Below, one piece after another: positions 56,973 through 64,000 of a stretch of 64,000 bases of DNA. How positions within the stretch are numbered: position 1 is the first letter of the stretch; every line of letters starts with the position of its first letter. Origin of the DNA: Wolfiporia cocos (taxonomy: Eukaryota > Basidiomycota > Agaricomycetes > Polyporales > Phaeolaceae); the NCBI GenBank assembly GCA_029448655.1, contig JACCLO010000023.1, positions 1-64,000 of the forward strand, given 5' to 3'. A model generated the notes under the pieces. The model was not told where the DNA came from and did not search any database. It was given only the letters and a program-made list of their open reading frames with translations. Both the position numbers and the translations under genes were made by a program.

Positions 56973-57258
56973 CCTGGACCAGTCCAGACCAGTCCTAGGA
57001 CTGCTATAGGACTGCGGTCCTACTTGGGACCGGTCTTCAGTCCGGTCCCTCATTGCCCATGGTGGTCTGGTCCTGGTCCTCGGTCCTCAGTCCTGCCCAA
57101 AACATGCAAAAGACCGGACCGGACCGGACCTCACAACACTACTTCCAGTTGATAGCCTCGCTTGTGTTGGTGGGATCAGCAACAGCGCATTTCATGACAT
57201 CCACCTCGAACTCACAGGAAAGGATGGGGTTCTCTTGTCACAGGAAGTGGAGCAGGAC

Positions 57259-57745
57259 TGACCCAGAACTCTAGGGTCATCCCTCAACGCATAACGTCCC
57301 ACTCCAAGCCTGACTCCCTAGACTAGGTCGACAGAGGGTCACCACGCCTAAGTTGAGGTCGAGGTACTTCAACAGACTAGTGAGTATTCAAAAGGAGCGC
57401 AGCAGGGGATAACGAGCAATGGAGGGCCTAAGCCCCAAAGTTGAGATTAAAAGGTCTGAGGCAAGAACGCCTCAAGACCCAAGCTTATATGTACATCAGG
57501 AGCACTGAACCAAAGGCCATATTGTCTACCCTAAAGCAACGCGGCCTGTGCACGTGCACCTACGAGTCATAGCCTAGAACACTTATCTAATGTACTATCT
57601 TATCTGTAAGAGATGTGCGTTATCTCCAGTAAGTACCGTGACGCCAATAAGGACATCACGTGCTCTATAGTTGTGAAGTCGTGAGTTTGACTCCCGGTAA
57701 AGCCAAAACATTTAATAAAGGAAATGTCACCAAATAATGATGACA
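57259..57745 (-). mobile_element. Solo LTR (487 bp), TSD AGGAC
   Basis: AGGAC at 57254-57258 and 57746-57750. The plus-strand left edge is TGACCCAGAAC, and the right edge AATGATGACA is mutated from the usual form. The hairpin near 57451-57477 (GGTCTGAGGC with a one-base bulge in the other arm) is next to a TATA-like box. Inserted in the repeat-protein gene. Confidence 0.85.
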
Positions 57746-58003
57746 AGGACGCTGCCAATGTCTTCCCTGATGTGCAGGACCTTCTTCCAATTGATCGCCT
57801 CACTCATGTCGGTGGCTGTGGGTATGTCGCGCACCATAATCTCATGCTCGAGTGAGTGGGTGAGCATGGGATTCTTGTGCTTGAGGAAGTGGAGGAGAAC
57901 ACTGCCGACATCCTTGCTGATGTGTAGGACATTAATGGCTTCGCTGGTGTCGGTGGTCGCTGGTAGGTCACGTGACATTATGCTGTGTTCGAGCAAGCGC
58001 TAG

Positions 58004-58114
58004 GGACTTAGCCATTCCCGTCAGCTCACTGCTACAACTCGCTCTAGCTGTGCACTGAGCATAAGGGAATCCCAGCTTGTAGGCTGGTCGCACTGCCTTT
58101 GTGAGTCTGTGTCA
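58004..58114 (+). mobile_element. 3' fragment of an LTR
   Basis: About 110 bp ending TGAGTCTGTGTCA, with the AGGGACTTAGCC and GTAGGCTGGTCGCAC phrases of other LTR ends. It abuts the truncated repeat-protein gene. Confidence 0.55.
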
Positions 58115-58522
58115 ATCACCCGAGCAGCATTGAAGGAGGAGGACACAGATGGATTGGACATTGATGATGATGAGAAGTTTGAATTACCAGTTCATATCAA
58201 ATTTCCTCTGTCATAAGCAAACAGCATGTGGAGGAGAAGGTGTGCCTGCTGCTGGCACACTCCCAATGACACACACCCTTCACCACCATTGTGTGGTGGC
58301 CCCCTTTATATGCAATGCCTGGCACCAAATGTGGTGTACCAGTCATCAGCAAAACTACAATGTCCTTAATCTGCTTTAATTGCCTTGTTTCAGACAATCA
58401 AGATGTAAAGTCACTCAGTTATGGACAACTTATTCCAGTAGATTCACTTTTTAAGTCAGCTGATTCAGATAGATCAAGACATGATTCATATGAGTCAAGA
58501 TTGCAATTATGACACAAACAAA
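58115..58522 (+). pseudogene. Unidentified gene fragment
   Basis: A short plus-strand frame from 58118 encodes an acidic peptide (LKEEDTDGLDIDDDEKFELP) before a stop. The rest reads as unique sequence with interrupted frames. Origin and function are unknown. Composition resembles the fragment at 18485-18730, but I see no alignment. Confidence 0.35.
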
Positions 58523-58542
58523 GGTAGTGTCACATGCCAATT

Positions 58543-59009
58543 TGTCACAGTTTTTGTGGCGTTAGGCTAACTGCCATACCCCGGGTCGAACCCCGGTCCT
58601 CTTGTCCCTAGTCACATGACCAATCCTTCGTAGTGTAGCGGTTAAGCATAGCATCCCAGTAGTTAATACATAGGTCATCAGATATGGCTTAGTCAGCGGC
58701 GCTACAGCGCCAGCGCACGTCCCCTTACTTTAGGGTAGTACTTACATAGTAGTGCGTCTGACCCCTCATGTATATAAGCCTGCGACTGAGGTCTTACAAC
58801 CTCAGTCTTGATATCATCAACGTTGGGGCGTGTCCCTCAGCTTATGCTATACCTCTGCGTGCTGCGCTGGCGACGACCACTACTTCTTACTTATGGTCTG
58901 ACTATGAGCGACCCTCATCCAGCCACCCTTGAAGACCTTTGGTCTTAGGCCTTAGGCGTTGCGTCCTAGGCCCCGGGCATGAGCCGTACGTATGACATAT
59001 TCTGTGTCA
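58543..59009 (+). mobile_element. Solo LTR (467 bp), TSD CAATT
   Basis: TGTCACAGTTTTTG...TTCTGTGTCA with CAATT at 58538-58542 and 59010-59014. Perfect 9-bp hairpin GACTGAGGT/ACCTCAGTC, loop CTTACA (58784-58807), after CATGTATATAAG. Confidence 0.95.
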
Positions 59010-59963
59010 CAATTTCAAGTCTTTAGGCACAGTACCTTTGCTGATCATCGAGAGCACCCCCAAGGCTGGAAATCCAATGCCTCAGCTAGATCTAAGCCTA
59101 CATATGTACAATCACGGGCACTAACTAACAGCATCACCAGCCACGCCTAAGAACCTTAGTCCCAGACCACACGTCCAGTCCAGCACGAAGCCAATAGCAG
59201 TCATGTGACCCCGACCAACCACGATGAGCCCAGTAGCACCTAACCAGACCAACCCCTTGCTACCTGGACCACACCTCATCAGGTCATGACCATACAGACT
59301 CACAGCTAGGACCACGTCCACCCAACCAACCGAATCCTACACCTCCCATCTCCACGAATCACAGCCATTACTGGCTACATGGTCATTACTGACCAAGGAC
59401 TCATGCCATTACTGGCACGGACTATGTACCATACAGACTATGGCCTACGGGAGGCCTAAAACCCCTTAGCACTACACTATGGCCTACGAAAGGCCCTAAA
59501 TTCCAGGGATATGCCCTGTACGACTGAGAACCCTAGCAGTCACAGGAAGCGCCCCACCAATCACAGCCAATCATGCTCGATCACCCTACATCATGCATGG
59601 CCCGTACTGGCCAGTCCACGTTCTCGGCAGACACCACTCCTCAGTACCAGCATGCAGGAACCTGGACCGCCATGTGCCACTCCTCAGTACCAGTACTTGG
59701 GAACCTGGACTGCAGACACCCCAATCACAGACTTAGAACCCCACCATTACCGGCGAACCCCCGATCAATGAGAACGACTGACCCGGGCCTGATCAGCTAC
59801 ATTGCTATGAACATCACTGCTCCGATGCCATTACTGGCTTAGTCACTTCGTGCCTATGGGCAACGTAGCTTAGACCAATCACACTGTGCCTACTGCCCTT
59901 ACTGGCCACGCAGCATAACATGTACAAATACATAGAGTCTATATAATAGCCAGACAGTCTTGA

Positions 59964-60405
59964 TGTCACAAATTCTGTGGCATTTAGGTACGCCGCCACC
60001 AGGGATTGAACTTGCGTACTTACATTCTAGTAGTCATGTGTCTTGTACGCTGCTATGGTATAGTGGTTAGTTACAACGTCTGCGCCCCCCTTGGTCACAT
60101 GTGCATAGCCCCCTTAGTTACTAGCACTGCCCTCTATGATACGCACGGACCTACTTTAGGGTAGCTACATATGTCAGTGCTGCATCACTCCTCATGTACA
60201 TAAGGCTGCACACTCTGAGGTGTTCTCCTCAGAGTTGTTAATATCGACGTTGGATCTCGTCCCTCTCTACTTCCTCTATGCGTGCTTGTCTGGGGCCCCC
60301 TTCTTAGCGACTGTGTTGCTAAGCCTTATACTCTCTTAGAACACCACCACAGGACGTCGTTAGCCCTTGACCAGTCAATAGTACGTATATGACAGTATTG
60401 TGTCA
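59964..60405 (+). mobile_element. Solo LTR (442 bp), TSD CTTGA
   Basis: TGTCACAAATTCTG...GTATTGTGTCA with CTTGA at 59959-59963 and 60406-60410. Hairpin ACTCTGAGG/CCTCAGAGT (60212-60235). TGGTATAGTGG A-box-like at 60056-60066. Confidence 0.95.
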
Positions 60406-60560
60406 CTTGAGCGAACCTCAGACTTGTCTTGGCCTCTTCAGCCTTAGATGCCCCGGACCAGGAAGGCACCTTTGAGCGAGCCCCCTTCCCCCAGGTGTGT
60501 GTCTTAGGTAGTAGCATGTGTCAGGTAGCTCAGGTATGCACAGTAGTGATCTATCACTAA

Positions 60561-61643
60561 TGACACAGATGGCTCTGTGGGACTCACCAAGCCAGTATCC
60601 ACTAGGCGACTTGGAGAGGAAGAGGTTATCAGACGCAGCAGGAGGTAGGAGGTTCTTCTACGGCGTACGCCGAGAAGAATAGAACTAAGGTTATAGGCCG
60701 TCAAGGCCCTACTTATATACATAATATTATTGGGTCATGTGCTACTGTATAGTGCATGCCCGATAAGGAGGGTGGGCTTGGTTGCCATAAGGGCGACCAA
60801 GTGGTACGACTACTCTACAAAGGCCGTGACCCGCCGGTAATGGCCGAGCCAATGGTAAAAGAGAGATCGTGTGGTCTCATCATTAGATGGACATGTGAAT
60901 ACGGGCGCAGCCCGGGTATAAGGGAAGCCGGTTGCCGGATACCAGGAGGTGTAATGGCGATTGGCCGGTCTTCGTGTGATGACCAAGGTGGAACGCCAAG
61001 GTCGTAATGCTATTGGGCCAGCAGGCACCGTAGCATGTGATATGTCCGGACTGGAAGGTTACCGGAACATATGGTGGCCTTAGCCGTGAGGCGAGGACCG
61101 GTGTTTGGGCAACGCCGTGATGGCAGAGGCCCGGGACTTGGAGAACGCCGAGTCTGTGGGATGGCCAAGAAGGCCGAGCCTATAGCGATATTGCCTTGGT
61201 GCTAATATAGTGCTATTTGGCCGTGTTGCCATTATTATGCGAAGGCGTGGCGCGCCTGAGGTGTCATTGTGATCAGGGATCTTATGACGTGTGGGAAGCC
61301 GGGAAGGCCGACCCAATAGTACAAGGCCGCGAGGCACTGTTTGTACGTGTGGACATTATTATGCGAGCGTGCGCTCGGCCTATCATTATGATCTAGGATC
61401 TATGACGTGGCTGGTCTTGCTCTGATGGGCGAGACCTGTATGACGTAGCTGTAACTATGCTATTGGACCGGAAGGTGCCGTAGCGTTATGTAAGCTGGTC
61501 ATGTGGTGATAAGCCCAGGTAAGAGCTTGTCGTGGTGGCAATGGGAGTTAACCCGTAGATAACTTGTAGTTAGACGTATAAATCCCAGGTAAATTGCTAT
61601 AATCATAGGAAAAATGCTGTAAGCCCCAGATAAATCTGTGACA
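60561..61643 (-). mobile_element. 3' LTR (1083 bp) of a large non-coding LTR element
   Basis: Minus-sense TGTCACAGATTTATC...GCCATCTGTGTCA, the same family as 46544-47640. The promoter has GTATATAAG, the hairpin TAGG..CC/GGCCTA and TTAGTTCTATTC. In sense it is preceded by a polypurine tract, so an internal region lies to the right. Confidence 0.88.
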
Positions 61644-61680
61644 TTACCCCCGCTTTAGGTTTCATCGTCCCTGATGAAAC
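61644..61680 (-). promoter_or_regulatory. PPT and pre-PPT hairpin of the large element
   Basis: PPT in the minus sense AAAGCGGGGGTAA. The hairpin GTTTCATC/GATGAAAC lies at 61659-61680 with sense loop AGGGAC. Confidence 0.85.
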
Positions 61681-61712
61681 TATTCCTCATTGTGTACGTC
61701 CCAAGAGTGGTA

Positions 61713-61931
61713 TAACGCGTGATGACGAAGTGTCAAATACCGTTATGGTGCTGCTTCAATTTTGTCAATTGAACAGGGATAAATGGGAGTTTCAGGACTT
61801 TGTGTTGGAACCTGAGCGTTGAAATGGGATAGCGATTGTATTCCTTATTGATGTAACGCGTGATAGCAAAGTGCTAAATGCCGTTACTAGCGATTATCAA
61901 CGCGTGATGACCGAAAGGTCAAATGCCGTTG
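61713..61931. repeat. Three 33-34-nt stem-loops with TAACG/CGTTA ends
   Basis: 61713-61745, 61854-61886 and 61898-61931. Each has the plan NAACG CGTGAT NNN..NNN AAATRC CGTTN. The outer pair is TAACG/CGTTA twice and CAACG/CGTTG once. Inner stems are GAC/GTC, AGC/GCT and GACC/GGTC. Confidence 0.8.
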
Positions 61932-61989
61932 TTGGGGAAGGATAGTCTTGTTACTTGAGTGTATTGTCATTGTGCACGCGGATCCTGGA

Positions 61990-62050
61990 AGGAGGGGCTC
62001 TCCTGTTATCGCTGAAGGTGTTCTAGTGCCTTTTCGCGACCTTGGTCGGA
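61990..62050. repeat. Two-hairpin structured motif, copy 1
   Basis: First stem AGGAG/CTCCT with loop GGGCT. Second stem CGC-GAAGG/CCTTT-GCG around a TGTTCTAGTG loop, followed by GACCTTGGTCGG. Confidence 0.8.
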
Positions 62051-62221
62051 TTGTTGCTTTTGCTTATGACGTTACTCGTAGTAGAAGGCGATATGGAAAT
62101 GGTCTGCATATAGTGCCTTTGAGTCTACTTGTAGTCTATACTCCAATAGCTTGCCAAGCGTATTAGAGGTTGCATTGTGTCGTTGTACGTGTTTCAGATA
62201 GCATTGTGCCGGATACCTGTA

Positions 62222-62282
62222 AGAAGGGGCTCTTCTGTTAACTCTGGAGATGTTCAAGTTTCTCTTCGAGTCCTTGGGCGGT
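62222..62282. repeat. Two-hairpin structured motif, copy 2
   Basis: First stem AGAAG/CTTCT with loop GGGCT. Second stem CTC-GGAGA/TCTCT-GAG, followed by GTCCTTGGGCGG. Confidence 0.8.
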
Positions 62283-63529
62283 TATAGTGGCTTATGCGTA
62301 GTACCCATTGAATGTAGCATAGCGGTGCTTTTTCGACGTCTATTGCTGTATTTCGGTGAAAGGGGTTGCAAGTTCCTTTCATTCGAATAGCGGGTGTCTT
62401 AGGCTTGTTGCTTGTACAGGGGTAATCCTACTTTGTACGACTTATGCGGTTGAACGGTTATTAAAGGGCGTCGCCTTATGAACGTTTATGAGGCGTCGCC
62501 TCCCTAGTATCGCAAGTACTAAGCGTGTGACATTTGTCAATGCCCATTTGTTACAGGGGTTGTGTCCCCTAGTTAGATTGCTTCTAGTAGCGATCTCTTC
62601 GGAGTCGTAAGTTCCGGAATGAAGCTGTGCCTTCGTGGTTGTATGCGCTATATATTAACGAGTAGGCTTCTCGTGTAAAACCCCATAGTATAGGTACTAA
62701 TCATTGTGCATTATGTACATATGCTTATGATTGTATTCCCTAATACTGTAGTGTCGTTGCCGTAGTGAGGCCTTATTGGATAACCGTGAGAACATACATC
62801 CTTGTCAGGAGTTGTCTCGTATAGGTGTATCCGTAAGGGCTGAATTCTCATGGTGGCGATGACGGTGGTTTCCAATGTGCTTGTATGTCGTTAAAGTTGT
62901 TGTTCGATTAAGTATGACATTGTAAGCGTGGGAACTGGGATGAACGTTGGGGGAGGATATATTTCGCTATTGGATAGATATTCCTATTACAAGGTTGTCG
63001 TCCATATACAAATAGGACAGTACGAGCATGAATGAGGGTAATCAGGCCTCTTAGTGCATGTCGTTTGTTGCTTTAATGACCGTGAGGTACATTTGTAAGC
63101 GTGGGATAGTGGACTTTGTTTAAGGTCCTAGGTGCGAATTTAGGGTTTCCACCCCCTCTTTCACGTTTGATCTCCCGATCGAACCTATCCAGATGATTTT
63201 GGTTTTTAAAGAGGTTAAACCGCCTCTATACCCAGATAAGGGTGGGTGGATGTGGGCCGAAGGTATTCTTGACGTATATCCATATACGGCTGTATCCAGT
63301 ATAGTCGCTCGCATATGCGACCAGATTTTTATACTAAGGTTTCCAAGCCCTAGTTTGTCGGAATCGAAGGGTTTTCCAGGCCCATATTCGATGTAGTGAT
63401 GAGATGTAATCCTTTCTTGACGTAAGGATACAGATCCGGATTTATTTATTACGCGTCTCGACGGCGTAGGTTTCCGTAAACCAAGCAATGAACGATAACC
63501 GATTGCCAAATCGGCTTGATTGTCCTAAT

Positions 63530-63590
63530 AAGGGGGGCTCCCTTGTTATCTCTGGAAGTTTTCTAGTGCTTCTTCGAGACCTTTTGCGGA
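63530..63590. repeat. Two-hairpin structured motif, copy 3
   Basis: First stem AAGGG/CCCTT with loop GGGCT. Second stem CTC-GGAAG/CTTCT-GAG around TTTTCTAGTG, followed by GACCTTTTGCGG. Confidence 0.8.
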
Positions 63591-64000
63591 CGATCGCATT
63601 GAATTGCTAAGGTGTATCTTTCGGATTCGGTTATTCTCCCCACAGAGAAAAGTTGAATCGAAGTGAAATCAAAAGTGAGGTAGCTAGCCTCGTGACGAAT
63701 TTTGCGATTGGCGTGCGAAATTGTCGATTTCAATACAGGGGGTTAACCGGTTGGAAACCGGTGTAGATTCGGCGATTGTGCAAGAATGCCGAATGAAGTG
63801 TGATTCTAGAAGCCTTTTGGCCTCCGCTACACTTCAAGGGAACGCGTATCAATAGCGTGTGTCCCTTGTTTTCCTTTCCTCTAACCCAGATTGCAAGATT
63901 CAATGAAGTAATCTTGTTGCGATCTGTTTGTACGTGGGTGGCTGGTGGAAACAGCGCTGTACCCAATTATTTATAGACGCTTGTCAGGCGTCTCTTCCCA

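Larger units (their letters stand above)
55012..57141. mobile_element. hAT-like non-autonomous element 1, TSD CTTCCAGT
   Basis: The ends TAGTGTTGTGAGGTCCGG and its complement are flanked by 8-bp CTTCCAGT at 55004-55011 and 57142-57149. Both subterminal regions are packed with GGACCGG/GGTCC repeats, a layout typical of hAT transposase-binding sites. No transposase was found. It is inserted in the repeat-protein gene. Confidence 0.93.
54767..58003 (-). pseudogene. Gene of ~42-residue repeats, interrupted by hAT and LTR insertions
   Basis: Reading the minus strand from 58003 and skipping 57259-57745 and 55012-57141 gives four tandem units. Each has the pattern SEAINWKKVLHIxxDVGSVLLHFLKRxNPML and a variable E(I/V)MxRxxxATDxS stretch, ending MMLDELD-stop at 54767. 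The first unit lacks WKK, and one unit has a TGA after HFL at about 57230, so the gene is decayed. Another unit fragment is at 46323. I do not recognise the family. The regular leucine spacing suggests a helical-repeat protein. No start codon can be placed because an LTR fragment truncates the 5' end. Confidence 0.7.
58528..60523 (+). mobile_element. Solo LTR, long (about 1.08 kb net), TSD GGTAG, split by two LTRs
   Basis: It starts TGTCACATGC at 58528 and ends GCATGTGTCA at 60523, with GGTAG at 58523-58527 and 60524-60528. The LTRs at 58543-59009 and 59964-60405 are inserted in it. The second interrupts its TATA-proximal hairpin: CTATATAATAG, then GTCT..GAG facing CTCAGAC once joined. Confidence 0.88.
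61644..64000 (-). mobile_element. Internal region of the large non-coding LTR element, runs off the window
   Basis: Starts (sense 3' end) with PPT GCGGGGGTAA. Over 2.3 kb without a credible gene; the longest frame is 129 codons (63120-63509, minus) and matches nothing I know. It is dense with stem-loops, for example CAAGGGA/TCCCTTG around 63835-63868, ACCGGTT/AACCGGT near 63748, ATTCGGC/GCCGAAT at 63769-63796 and GACGC/GCGTC at the right edge. This resembles a LARD-type non-autonomous element. Confidence 0.75.

Noticed and set aside
61661..61680. Hammerhead ribozyme core (CTGATGA next to GAAAC), as in retrozymes
   Set aside because: The bases form one arm of a perfect 8-bp hairpin, and the other conserved hammerhead bases and stems are absent.

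Overview
The window is the left end of a fungal chromosome, almost certainly an agaricomycete-type basidiomycete. It opens with a terminal array of CCCCTAA (G strand TTAGGGG) and carries one intact FunK1-type fungal kinase gene with two short introns (51 and 71 bp). Nearly everything else is mobile DNA: Ty3/gypsy chromoviruses, many solo LTRs, a Tc1/mariner element, hAT-like elements and SINE-like repeats. No housekeeping gene was recognised.

Layout. 1-2506: telomere and AT-rich subtelomere. 2507-6281: wreck of an older Ty3/gypsy element. 6282-12090: LTRs with a mariner inserted in one of them. 12091-21707: two copies of one subtelomeric block, each with LTRs, minisatellite and gene fragments; a short interstitial telomere at 19077-19093 separates them. 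21708-32208: permuted LTR fragments, then a nearly intact chromovirus (Ty3-1; 619-bp LTRs; an upstream ORF, gag, pol with chromodomain, dUTPase). 32209-46322: a second, older chromovirus (Ty3-2), killed by point mutations and split by eight later insertions. 46323-54327: LTRs, a kinase pseudogene holding a TIR element with inverted SINE-like arms, then the intact kinase gene on the minus strand. 54767-58003: a decayed gene of about 42-residue repeats, cut by an hAT-like element that contains a second hAT-like element that contains a solo LTR. 58004-64000: nested LTRs and the 3' end of a large non-coding LTR element full of stem-loops.

How it fits together. Most LTRs share TGTCAC...TGTGTCA-type ends and 5-bp target duplications, so insertion order can be read directly. 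The autonomous element and a 920-bp terminal-repeat miniature (TRIM) both have a primer-binding site complementary to their own predicted RNA 5' end, as in the Tf1 self-priming mechanism. TATA-proximal hairpins recur in most LTRs and pre-PPT hairpins in four elements, with compensatory changes. The large non-coding element adds a two-hairpin motif present three times with covarying stems. These cis-acting RNA signals, apparently shared by autonomous and non-autonomous elements, are the strongest candidates here for undescribed biology. All sequence comparisons were done by eye; no database search was run.
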